Assembly: GCA_948567375.1 (NCBI GenBank) | Contig: OX419761.1 | Location: 6,388,501 to 6,452,500 of the forward strand | Reading direction: 5' to 3' | Source of the DNA: Lunularia cruciata | Taxonomy: Eukaryota; Streptophyta; Marchantiopsida; Lunulariales; Lunulariaceae | DNA: 64,000 nucleotides | Shown: piece by piece, positions 10,673-21,589 of the stretch | Position numbering within the stretch: position 1 is the stretch's first letter | Layout: every line of letters starts with the position of its first letter | Translations under genes and position numbers: made by a program | Notes under the pieces: model-generated | Seen by the model: only the letters and a program-made list of their open reading frames with translations | Database searches by the model: none | Told to the model about the DNA's origin: nothing

Positions 10673-13600
10673 TCATCGCCATTGAAGCTTCAAACTCCTA
10701 GATGACCATTTGTGCATTCTAAAGGTGGGAAAGAGGTTCCCATGTGGCATCATGAAGGGGATACCCTTTCCAAAGGACCTTGTACTCTGTATGTTGTCGA
10801 CATCTTTGTTGGATTTGGTGATGCGCAAGGATACGATCAACTTTGTACTCCTCATGATCATTGATAGAGATAGGGAGAGGAGGAGGTTGGACTCAAGAGG
10901 AAAAAGAAGAGGGGTTGGGAACAAACGGTTTCAACTTGGAAACATGAAAGACAAGATGGATGCGCATATGACAAGGCAAGGCAAGTTGGTAAGCAACCAG
11001 AGAGACAATTTGGGTGACATCAAAAGGTCCTATCCAATTAGGGGCAAGTTTACAAACTTGGGTATCAAGTAGGAGAAGTAGATTAATAGAGGATAGCATA
11101 ACTTTATCATTGACTTCAAAGGTGAGATCACGACAATGGTTGTCCGCATATTGCTTTTCATGATTTTGAGCAACAAGGAGGTGAGATTTGGCTTGTTGGA
11201 GGGATTTAGAGATGGTGGTCAAGAAGGTTGAAGTATGAGGGACCTGGATGGAGGAGGAGCGAGAAGAGAATCTAGGACAAGTGGAACTTGGCCAAAATTG
11301 AGAAAGAAAGGAGAGAATCCGGTGCTTGCTTATTTAGAATTGTTATATGCAAACTTTGCAACTGCAAGACATTCATCCCAATTGGTATGGTGAATTTTGA
11401 TGAAGGCACAAAGCATATCCTCCAAGGTGCAATTTTCACTCAGTTTGTCCATTAGTTTGAGGATGATAAGCTATGGAAAAAGCAAGCTTGGTGCCAAGTA
11501 TCCTGAAGAGTGCTTGCCAAAACTTTTTGGTGAAATAAGGATCACGGTCTGAGATGAATACACGTGGCATCCCATGATGTTTGAATACATTATCGAAGTA
11601 TAGTTGTGCCAAGCTTGGAGCATCCATAGTATCAACCATTGGTGCCAAATGGATTTTCTTACTAAGCCTATCCACAAACACCACAATTGTTGTGTTACCT
11701 TGTTGTGTCTTGGGCAAGAAGGTGATGAGATCTAAGCTCACATGCTCCCAACAAGTAGCTGGAATGGGAAGTGGCTGAAGGAGTCCACTCGGCTTTTGGC
11801 TATTGGCCTTGTTGCATTTACAACTCTCACATGAATGGAAAAACTACTAAACATATCGTGTCATGTTGGGCCACCACCATTGTTGTTCGAGTGTACCCAA
11901 GGTCTTGTCCACTCCCATGTGTCTTGCTATTGGTAAATCATGGGCTTCTTGAAGGCACACAAGTTGTAGATCACCTGTGGCTGGAACATAGATCCATTCT
12001 TCATGGAATAGAAGGCCTTCCTTGAAGGAGAAGGTGTTGTACTCTTTTTCACCTGTTGTCATACAACCATGTACCATTTGGAAGAATGGATCTTGTTGTA
12101 GAGCTGACCGAAACTCATTATGGACCTTGGAGTCAATTTACATTGTTGTAATTGCCGTCGTGATGAGAGAAAGAGAATTCAAATCAGGTTGTTGTGATAG
12201 AGCATCAAGAATGACATGGAACCAACCTAGTTTATACTCAAGTTTGATGTCAAACAATTGGAGTTGCTCCTCCCATCAATGATGTTGACTCTTCATGTGT
12301 TCCAAGTGTAAGGTTTGAACAATACTTTGTGATCAGTTTGCATGATCACTTGTTTCCCCAAGAGATAATACCTCCATACCTCGGTGGCATATACCATTGC
12401 AAGTTGTCCTTGATCTCAAGCAAAATAATTTCTTTCAGTTGTATTTAGTCAGTGAGACACAAAGGCAATGGGATGTAGTCCATTTGGGAGTTCTTGTTGC
12501 AACTCTGCTCCAATTGCAATGTTAGAAGCATCAAAATCAACCACACAAGGTAGTTGAGTATCATATGGTTGAAGAATTTGTCTTGAAGACACCATATGCT
12601 TTAACTTCAAGAATGCTTCTTCATGCTTGGTGGTCCATTGGAAGCTCAAGTTCTTTCCCAAGAGGTTAGTCAATGGTGTAGCCACATGCGCATAATAGTG
12701 GATGAACCGTCGGTAAAAACTGGCCAATCTATTGAATGTAAGTACTTCTATAGCATCCTTTGAGGTAGGCCAATTAGTTATGGCCTTGATTTTCTCTTCT
12801 TCCATCTTGATCCCTTTGATGAGATCTTATGACCCAAGAAGATGACCTCTTTCTGCCAAAAGGCACACTTTGACTTCTTGCAATTAAATTTCCATTGTCG
12901 TAATCATCTTAGTACTTCTCGTACATGATTCATGTGTTCTATCTCTATCTTGCTAAAGATTAAGATATCATCCAAGAACACCACCATGGACTGATCCAAT
13001 AGTCCATCCAACACTTGATGTATTTGATCCATGAAGATTTTTGTAGCATTAGTGAATCCAAAAGGTAGAACTCTCCACTCAAAATGCCCATAGCTTGTGC
13101 GAAAGGTAGTCTTTTGCACATCCTCTCTATCAATAGGGATTTGCCAATAGCCTTTGCAAAGATCCAACTTAGAAAAGTATCATGCTCCACTTAGATGATC
13201 AAGCAAGTCATCAATCCAAGGCAAGAGATGTGCATTCTTCACGGTTTGCTTATTGAGCTCACGATAATCAATATAGACATGAAGTCCTCCATCCTTCTTT
13301 GGAACAAATAGTATCGGTGCTCCTCAAGGAGAGGTACTATGTCATATGAAGTCCTTCTCCAACAACTCTGTAAGTGTTATTCGTAACTCCTCCAACTCTT
13401 TTGGTGAGAGCCAATAGATCGGTCTACTCATTGGAGTATTCCTTGGCGATAGCTCGATCGGAAGGTAATCCCTTTGGCAGATCATCTGGAAACACATCCG
13501 CAAGCTCTTGAACTATCTGATCAACCATTGCTTGATGAGGCTCTTGGTCCTCCTCAAATTTTTCTTGTGCAATCGGCTTGATCCACACAATAAATACAGA

Positions 13601-14230
13601 TGTATCTTCCTCCAAAGCTTGTTCTATGTCTGCTTCACTAACAAACTTCCCTTCCAGGGACTCATCTCTCATCCAAGCTTGCTCCATGGTTGCCTTCTTG
13701 GCAAACTTCCCATCTTGGGACTCATCTCCCTTCAAGGCTTGCTCTATGGCTACCTTCTCAATAAACTTCCCATCTTGGGACTAACTATTCTTAGGTGTCT
13801 TACTCAAAGGTGTCACACAACCTAATCAGAATTTCCTACCTTGGTGTTATACTTGAATTTGTCATCGGGTCCAATCAAATTGAACCTTACGATGTTCAAG
13901 CCAAGGTAGACCAAGAATTATATCATAATGTAGACATGCCACTACAAACCTCATATACTCCAAATACTCCGTCCCAATCTTGAAGGTAATAGGATGCAAT
14001 TTGCGGAACGCCAAACCCTTTCTACCATCCGCCATCATCAATCTACTTCCAATTACAAACTTGATAGGAATACCCAATTCCTTTGCTACTTGCATAGATA
14101 TACAATTCTCTTAACTTCTAAAATCTTACAACCTCAATAAGATATTGTACCTTGCAAGTGAAGCAAAATTGCATAGGTCGAGCCTTCAATCCCATTGAAC
14201 TAATCAAGCTCCTAATAGGCAGCTTGAAAT
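10673..14230 (-). pseudogene. Chromovirus A pol: protease, RT, RNase H, integrase, chromodomain
   Basis: In order on minus: protease remnant (14095-13862, ending DIILGLPWLEHRKVQFDW), linker, and an RT with DLCKGYWQIPIDREDVQKT and [12 protein letters not shown] (13167-12904), the F-L-D-D form of the catalytic YxDD box. Next come the RT thumb and RNase H start (12805-12449, VVDFDASNIAIGA) and the integrase zinc-binding region (12077-11847, HMGVDKTLGTLEQQWWWPNM). The integrase core (11741-11436) has SLDLITFLP, ISDRDPYF and TNGQTE, covering the DDE acidic residues, followed by GPF module WIGPFDVTQI and a chromodomain with EYKVLWKGYPLHDATWEPL (about 10880-10700). The stretch that would hold the protease's catalytic D-S-G is unrecognisable near 14110-14140. 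There are many stops and shifts. Chromodomains of this group steer insertion to modified-histone chromatin. Confidence 0.85.
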
Positions 14231-14239
14231 ATGCTACTT

Positions 14240-15200
14240 GGATTCCTTGTTTCCTTGATCATTCCGCTCCACAAAATTCACTTGGGCAATTTGTTGAGGT
14301 TGCCCATTCTTGAGTGTACATTAAGCAATGAGATGCCCCAATTGGTGACAATAAAAACAACCACCATTTTGTCGTAGTTTTTCTCTATTTGCAATTCCAA
14401 GTGGTCTTTGTTGAATGGCATCAATCTCCATTGGTGCTGGCTCCTCCCGTCGTGTGTAGTGTATCAATAGGCTTTGTGAAGATCAAGGTCAAGACCAAGT
14501 TGTTGCCACCAAGGAATCAAAATGTTCGGCCAACCGCATGGCTTCCTCCAAGTGTTGTGGCTCTTGCATGGTTACCTCTAATTTGGTTCTTGCCTTCAAA
14601 CCCCTCACAAATTGATCTAGAGCTTCACCTTCCAATATATCTAGAATTTGCATGATTGTGCTTTGGAACTGCATGATGTAACTTCTTATAGAGCCAATCT
14701 GTTTCAACTTTGCCAACTTATCCCGTGCAGCTTGTGTGGTATTTATAGTTTAGAATCAACTATTATTGCACTCTTGAATTCTTCCCATGTGAAGATTGGT
14801 GCAACAATTTATAGTTCTGCTCACTCTACTCGGAATCTCTACCATAGCTACTCCATCGAATTGGCTAAAAGCCAAGAGAATTTATTTTTGCTCATCCTGT
14901 AGATTGGTAGCTTCAAAATAATGTTCATAGTCAAATACAAAATTCTTTATTGTACCTAGGAGGTTCTTGCCTTCAAATACCTTAGGTTTAGGGAATCAAA
15001 TCCACTCTTCTCCTTCTCAAATTGGTACACTCTCTACATGCTCTTGTTGTCAAAGATCTCGTTCATCCAACAATCGAGTAAGGTGCTCAATTTGTTACTA
15101 CATGGCAAGGATACCATCCGGTATTGCCACCATGGTTGCTACTCTATCACGCCATCTCTAATCTATCTAATTTATTAACACATAGAAATAGCACGTCCAC
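14240..15200 (-). pseudogene. Chromovirus A gag
   Basis: Minus-strand fragment MAKLKQIGSIRSYIMQFQS (14716 down) and ALDQFVRGLKARTKLEVTMQ are typical of the plant retrotransposon capsid domain. The nucleocapsid zinc knuckle near 14370-14310 reads C-F-Y-C-H-Q-L-G-H with a stop before the last Cys. The upstream part (15180-14720) is present but broken. Gag would form the particle that packages the RNA. Confidence 0.75.
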
Positions 15201-15277
15201 CGTTCTCCATAAGTTACAATCGGAAGCACCAAGAGTTCCTCAAATATGGTGATCATATGTAGAAAATCTTGTCCAAA

Positions 15278-17750
15278 CTTGTCCTTCTTGGTAGTAGCAT
15301 TGAGCTTCTTGTAATCCACACATACTCAAAGCTTGCCATTCTTTTTCTTCACAATCACAATTGGAGACACCCATTTTGAATTCTCTACCTCAAAGATAAA
15401 TCAAGCCTCCTTGAGCTTATCAATCTCCTCCTTCACAACCAAAGATATTGGTGGGCTAATGCAATGTTGCTTTTGGTAGATTGGTCTTGCATGTGATTCC
15501 ACCTCTATTGTGTGCTCCTCCAAGGTGACTTCTTTCAAATCCTTATAATTGAAAGCAAACACATGGATGAACTTGCAAAAAATCTTCTCAAATCTCACCT
15601 TCTCCTCCTTGGTAACATTTGGGCCATACTTGAGGATAGCTAACCTTCTTTACCTCCTCAATTGTCAATGGTGATTTATCTAGGTCCTTCAAAACCTTTA
15701 GCTTAGGTGCAAAATCCATAGCACACAAGGGATACACATCTAAATCCAATTTAGATTCATCATCCTCTGTGGAAATCTCCTCCTCCATGCTTGTGTCTAC
15801 ACCTGAAGCTCCTTTTTCAGTATCTGATTCTCAATAATTAGAATATGGTGTATTTGAATGTGAAGTGTTGGTGGTGTTAGTTACAAAAATTGTGACTCTA
15901 TGGTTTGATGGCCCAATCCTCAAGTACCCTTTGTGCCATCAATCAGTTGTGTGTGCTACTTTCAACCATAGCTTCCCAAGAAGTAATTTCATAGCTTGAA
16001 TCCTTCAAGACTTGGAAAATCATGAGATTTTGAACTCCCATATCTAAAACTACCATTTTATCCATCATTCTTATTGGCTGAACTTATTGCTTGTTTGCCA
16101 TGCTCACCACAAATGTTGAAGGTCTTGAGGGTATCATACCCAACTTCTTCATCAACCTTTCTGATATGCCATTCACTATTGATCATCCATCAACCAATGC
16201 TTCCTTGATGTTATGACCATTTACTCTCACATCAATCTTGGAGGCATATTCACAAGCCTCCCATGGTGCTGGTTTGGCATCCACCACCCCCATTGATATT
16301 GGAACTTTTGCCTTCTTCTTCCTCTTGCTCCTTGTAAAACTCAAATCACCTTTAAGCTCCTTTCTCAAAGAAGGATTCAAAGCAATCAATTTGCACACTA
16401 TGATGTTAACTTTGTGACTACCAACATCCTCCAAGACATTGTAATTTCATTGTTACTTTGAGATCAAGAAGTCCTCCATCCCCCAATTCTTCCTTGGAGT
16501 CTTTGTTGTTGATGGTGTTGAAGTTCTTGTGCAAGAGCTCCTAATAGGCATAGGAGTATCTTGGCTAAGAGTAAATCCTTGAGAAGAGTGCACATCCTTT
16601 GCAAAATGAGTTCTCTTATTCTCTTATGCCAAAAGCTTCAAATTAAAACTCTTGGAGTTTGAGCACTCTCCCTTCTCATACTTGCTCTCAACCACATCTA
16701 TAGATGATATCCCCTTTCCTTTGTTTGGATTAGGAGCCACTTGGATTTCATTACCTCCCTCTCTCCCTCTTTTGACTCCCTCATAACCCCTTCCTTCATG
16801 GTAAGTGGAATTTGGACAATTCCTTTGGATATGGCCTCTTCCTCTTCCTTCCTACAACCAAACAAATTTCTCTCATTGAAATTTTTGGTTGGTTGGTCTC
16901 CTTTATATGGATAACTTCCATAACTCTTAGGCTTCCCTCCCCCACATTCTATTCCACCTCTCTCTTCTCCCATAGTTGCACCACATTGATCTTGAGATCT
17001 ACAAGTTGTTTTGGGATGGTTTGAAGTAAATCCTTTGGTGGAGGGGCAAGAACTAGAGCAACTACTTCTTGCGGTGCAACCCTTGCCACCAAAGGATAAG
17101 AAGTGACACCATACTTGAAACATTGAGAAGGCTGCACAACCTACTTACCACCAAATCACTCTCATCCCCTTCCAAACTCTCCTCCATACGAATTGCAATC
17201 TTGATAGTTTCAACCTTGGAAGAAGGTTTCTCATGTCTCAACTTGCTTCTAATTTGTGGTCTCAATCCTCCCACAAAATTATTGGTGAGCATGGCCCCTT
17301 CACATCATCCCCACCCTTCCTCAACATTATGCAAAATCTTGACTCTAACTTTTCAACTCCTTTCACATAGACTCTCACTTTCTCTCCATCTCCTTGTTTA
17401 AGAAAGATAACCTCACTCATCAATCTCTCATGACTCTCAACTAGAAAAAATTTCTCAATGAGTTTTGAAGTCAAACTCTCCCAAGGCTCTTCTTCCCCAT
17501 TGTTCCTCTCTCTTGGTATTTTGACTCATACAATCAAAGTGTTGCATCCTCAAAGAAATCTGGTAATAATGAGACCCACTCATTTTTCCTATGCAAGCTC
17601 TCTTGAAGTCTCTCATAAAGGCCTCCACATCTTCTCCATCTTTGCCAAAGTAAACAAGAAGTTTCCTCATCTTAACCCCTCATTATCTTTCTTTTCTCTC
17701 AATTTTTTTCTTTTTCTTATTTCTTTTCTCTCACTCTATAACTAATAGAG
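15278..17750 (-). pseudogene. Element B gag, protease and first part of RT
   Basis: Minus-strand capsid sequence runs from about 17670 (MRKLLVYFGKDGEDVEAFMR) through 17474-17262 and 17292-17062 (NNFVGGLRPQIRSKLRHEKP). A protease-like stretch at 16434-16183 ends KEALVDG, matching the L-V/I-D-G start of the catalytic loop. A linker at 15788-15588 leads into RT at 15598-15401, with HARPIYQKQHCISP and VKEEIDKLKEA, continuing to WVSPIVIVKKKNGKL and VCVDYKKLN before sequence of element A begins at 15277. At least six frame breaks are visible. The RT palm with the catalytic aspartates is absent. Confidence 0.78.
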
Positions 17751-19239
17751 TATATATATGACTTACACCATCTGAGAATAATCCACCCTAGAGAACATAA
17801 AAGATTCAAGTTGCTCCAAGATTTCTATAGCAACATGTAATCCTAGAGTGCATATTAATCAAACTCTCATGGATAATTTATCCATAAGTTGAAAGATTAT
17901 CTACATACTAATCTTGAGAACTAGCTGATAAAGTGATAGTATTTTTATAGTTATACTAAGACTCTCTCCTAGATCCTTCACCAAAGTCTCCAAAAGTGCT
18001 TTAACTCCATTATACTCATGTCCTTTTGGAAGTTCTTCCACTCCACAAACCTCACATAACTCTTTGGTCTTAGATCTTCTCCCTCCAAATCTTGGTGAAG
18101 AAGGTCTAACATGCAAACCCAAGTCAAGTAAGCCTTTCTTTTCTCTCAATCTCTTGCTCTCAAAAGTCAATGGATATGAATTTTCCTTATGTCATTTCTC
18201 TCCACATAAAAGGTATATAGACTCATTCTTTCCTCCAAGTAGTATAGGTTTTTGGATCCTTTCAACACTCTCTTCAAATTCTATTCTAAATTCTCTTCTC
18301 CTCAATCCACCCCTACAATCACCTCAAACCCTTGGGGAACCTTGCATAGCCTTAATTTTCACTCTTGGTGACACTTCATGTTCCTAAGATGAGTCTAAAC
18401 ACTCAAACATGTTTTTTTTTTATCTCACACTCCTCATGCATAAAATCTAAACTTTGTAGAATTGACCATTCTTCATAATGTTAGTCAAATCTTGCAACTG
18501 GTATGTCATAGTCCTCTAAAATTCTGCACACTTAATCACAACTCTAGGGCGTCTCTCTTTGCAAAATTTCAGATCTTTTCATTTAGCCATTTGACCTATG
18601 CACCTTTCCATTAAGTACACATATTTCAGATTTGGTCTAAAAACCACCCCCCCTCACTTTATAAACTTATAACTCTATGCTCACAAATGATTTTTATCTA
18701 ATTTTCATGTCAATGGGTAAGATATAATGCACTTAATTTCCTTAAAAAGTTTCACTATAATCCACTTAAAATTGAAGAAATGATAGACTATGTATAATTT
18801 TCCAAAGAGCATGCAGTTGCGTGAATAGTTTACTCTATCAACTTAAGAAAATTCTAACCCAATTTGCATAGTAGCTCTCACAATAATTTCAAGTGTGCTA
18901 ATTGAAGGATAACCTAAGCTATCATGTATAGAAATTTTAAGTCTAGATACTAAACTTGAGATTTTACCCAAAATCACCTTAATCCCCAAAGTCTACAATC
19001 TACCTTACACAATCTATCCAAATCCTCTCAAATATTCAAGATATATAGAATCCACTCAAAGACATCATAATGAACTACAGGGTATAAAAATAGGTCCAAA
19101 TTCTCTTACATAAGTTCAACCATCTCCTCCCCTAAAGTTCTCTCCAAGTGAGATTTCATAACCTCCTTCTATCTAATATAGAATTGTACACAAAATATTT
19201 TCTTGCCTTCTAGAGAGATCCCGGCAACAAAACCAAAAA
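17751..19239 (-). other. Element B leader and upstream gag region
   Basis: Lies between the 5' LTR and the first recognisable capsid sequence. A minus-strand open frame (18170-17901) has an ELCEVCGVEELPKGHEYNG stretch I cannot assign. From 18390 to 19210 the sequence is AT-rich with stops in every frame and nothing identifiable except the primer-binding-like ttgccgggatctc just inside the LTR. Confidence 0.45.
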
Positions 19240-19973
19240 TGTGAACCAACTTGTTTCTCACTAAAGATGAATATTCTGATGGCTATTATAGTAGCGCACC
19301 ATGGACTAAGAAGGTTAAGACCCCAACTCCATCATACTCCTCCAAGGCTAACACTCCAATACTCAAGACATTGTTCACTAGAGAACTCAACGAGAGAGAG
19401 ATAGTTGTAAACAAAAGGACGATGAGTACTTCTTCACTTCTTGTTTATATACTTGTGAAATAGTTACTCACCAAAGTTATTAATTAATAGAGTAACTTAG
19501 GAATAATACCAAGAAACTCAAGTTTTTAGGCTAAAAGTCAAATAAAAAGTAAAAAAATATTAAAGAATATCCATCCACATAGGCATATTCCACTAAGCAT
19601 GTGATCTTATCTTGACCCAACCACTAAGTCAAAGATTCCCTCACATGGGCTATCCTTGGACTATAAAAGAATCCAAAACAAAAAGACTTGCGGGCCCAAG
19701 AGTTCTCAACTCTTTTCTCAAAGCCAAACACTTAGGAATAATACCAAGTCAACACACTAGAATCCAAAATAGTGGTGCTCATCTTTTCCACTTCCTCTAA
19801 AGTAAAGTCCACTCTATCTTAGCTTTCATTAACTCTAGAATGTAGAACTAATTTAGAATTATCATGACTAATGTAGAACCCTCCTTTATCGTTACATAAA
19901 TAATATCTCTCAAGTACTTGTAATACCAAGGTAAATATCACAATATCACATGCATGCACAAATGGGTGTTACA
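19240..19973 (-). repeat. 5' LTR of element B
   Basis: 734 bp. On minus it starts TGTAACACCCATTTG and ends GGTTGGTTCACA, i.e. TG...CA. The start half matches 8062-8665. The end is placed by the adjacent primer-binding-like sequence (minus tttttggttttgttgccggg). The end half (19240-19510) is absent from the 3' copy, so its assignment to the LTR rests on the termini alone. Confidence 0.7.
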
Positions 19974-20766
19974 GGACACCAATCTTCCATGAGCCACAAT
20001 TCTAACATGCCCTCGGTGCAACATTTTGAGGCCTCTTCTAGCTGCCCATTGGTGGTCTTTGTGGGGGAGCATTGTTATTATATTCCCGTGGTCCATACCA
20101 CGGACCTTGATAAAATGTTGCTGCCAAAGGTTGAACCTCTTGAGGTTAATAACTAAGATCAACTCTTCTTCCTCACCCTGGTCCCATCCTCAACAAATTG
20201 ATTGGTTTTCCCGGTTTCTTTGGTTACCATAAGAAATGAGAATGGGCTGCCTCATACCAAGCAACATGTTTGAGTACTCTGTCCAAGGAAGTTGCATCTC
20301 TTTCCCTAGTAAAGATACAAATCTCTATGGAAAATCCACTAGGGAACCATGTGATAGCTTGGGCATCAGAGTAACCCACCACCCTAGATTGCTTTGGTAC
20401 TCAGTTCAAGAAGGCCATGAACCGCTTAGAGTATTCTCTCAACTTCTTTTTCTTTCCCTTGTCTGAATCAATGAGTGCTACAAAAACACTCATATTGTAA
20501 TCAACTTCTCGGAATCATTCTATGAAGTTCTCTCTCAAGTTTTTCCAATTGGTTGGTGTAAATCCTTTTTTTGTAATATGGGTATACCAACTTTGTGCCT
20601 TCGTTTGAAGTAGACTTGGAAAGTTTTGTAGTCTACCCACGGAGTTATGTTCCTTATTTACAAAGGAAATGACCTCAAATTTTTCAATAAACTCATTAGG
20701 GTCTTTGTCTTGTTCAATCCCCTGATACTTTTGATAGGCATGTTTTGTAACAGGTAATGTTGACAT
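19974..20766 (-). pseudogene. Ty3/gypsy element F, upstream part: gag
   Basis: A likely start is the ATG at 20766 (MSTLPVTKHAYQKYQGIEQD on minus). Capsid features follow: DPNEFIEKFEVISF, LLQTKAQSWYTHITKKGFTP and W..L...F. After a frame change near 20515 the text continues with LREYSKRFMAFLN and AITWFPSGF, then a proline/glutamine-rich tail and the start of a zinc knuckle (C-x-x-C-G) just before 19974, where element B's LTR begins. The knuckle appears to be completed by the start of 6134-8061, which begins with a Cys-Pro-His-Pro context in one frame. Stops include TAG in place of a likely CAG inside the knuckle. Confidence 0.72.
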
Positions 20767-21589
20767 TCTTATGGCCTGGTTAATTTGTTGGGTCAGTGTG
20801 ACAACCTGGCAAATATCACTTGTGCGGTAATCAGGTAAGTAAAGTTTGTTCCCGCATAAATACAAGTCAGAAATGTCCAAATACAAAGCAAAGTAACAAG
20901 TTCAGTTCTTCTTGAGTTCTTCTTTAGTCTCTCAGGTAGAAACCACACCCAGAAGAGAGTAACAAGCACTGATTCATAGTCTTGTCACAAATTCACACTC
21001 CTTAATCACAACTCCTTCAATTCTTTCCAAACAATCTTGATTGTGATGATTCAGGCTCTCCCAAAAATGGCACTTCACTGCAAAAGGACTTCACCTCAGA
21101 ATTGTATTCCACCCCTCCACTGAAGGCACAACTTCCTCGATCAAAATTGTTTCACATCAACTTTGCACCGCACTCACAAATGTAGAATACTACCAGCACT
21201 ACAATTCCTCTCAGATCTGTCAAGGCATTGCTTCGATTGCACTTCACTCAGGATCAAACACACAAAATGAAGATGAAGGTTACGGAATCCAACATCCAAC
21301 AAGCACACTAACTTGCACTTCGAATTTCTCCTCACACTCACAAACACAAGTACAACGTTGATACTCGAAATCAAGCTCAAGAGACGAGCACTGCTTCACA
21401 ACACTTTGCTTTATCTATTCTCAAAAATTATGAGCACTGAACAACATAATACTGCAAATGCCACTCTTAAATAGTGAATCAATAGACAGTTCTAACAACT
21501 ATACCATTCTACAACAACTTTTCTAACCTACAGATCCAAAATGACAATGCATCTCTTCATATCTACCTCTTCAAATCTCAAAATTGTTA
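20767..21589 (-). other. Probable 5' LTR/leader region of element F
   Basis: Directly upstream of the F gag. It is non-coding, T/G-rich on minus, with a possible TATA-like aatagataaagc near 21420 and long runs of short exon-like text but no conserved frame. The position fits an LTR plus untranslated leader, but I could not find a second copy to fix LTR ends, nor a clear primer-binding site. Confidence 0.4.

Larger units (their letters stand above)
10233..15277 (-). mobile_element. Chromovirus A (Ty3/gypsy with chromodomain), lacking its 5' LTR
   Basis: Same family as D and G (full elements of about 5.6 kb), in the order LTR, chromodomain/integrase, RNase H, RT, protease, gag, leader from low to high coordinate. 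The 3' LTR end is clean at 10233, next to element B's RNase H. The upstream end stops within the untranslated leader at about 15277, and B's RT resumes at once, so about 600 bp (5' LTR, primer site and part of the leader) is gone. The motif cttgtcc occurs on both sides of this junction (15268-15274 and 15278-15284), suggesting a microhomology-type deletion. The target duplication cannot be tested because one flank was lost. Confidence 0.85.
8062..19973 (-). mobile_element. Ty3/gypsy element B, nested in F and interrupted by A
   Basis: Minus-strand order is 5' LTR (19240-19973), leader, gag, protease, start of RT, interruption by element A (15277-10233), RNase H remnant, integrase, polypurine tract and 3' LTR (ending about 8062). 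The sequence after the 5' LTR reads ttgccgggatctc on minus (about 19214-19226), which resembles the primer-binding region of plant Tat/Athila gypsy elements rather than the initiator-Met type used by A, D and G. The flanks give GGACA on the right (19974-19978) and GGACA on the left (8057-8061), a plausible 5-bp target duplication. About 800 bp of RT, from just after the first motif to the RNase H D-H-K motif, is missing. Confidence 0.75.

Noticed and set aside
19251-19463. 70-codon plus-strand frame in the 5' LTR of B
   Set aside because: Lies within the LTR against the direction of transcription, with no motif.
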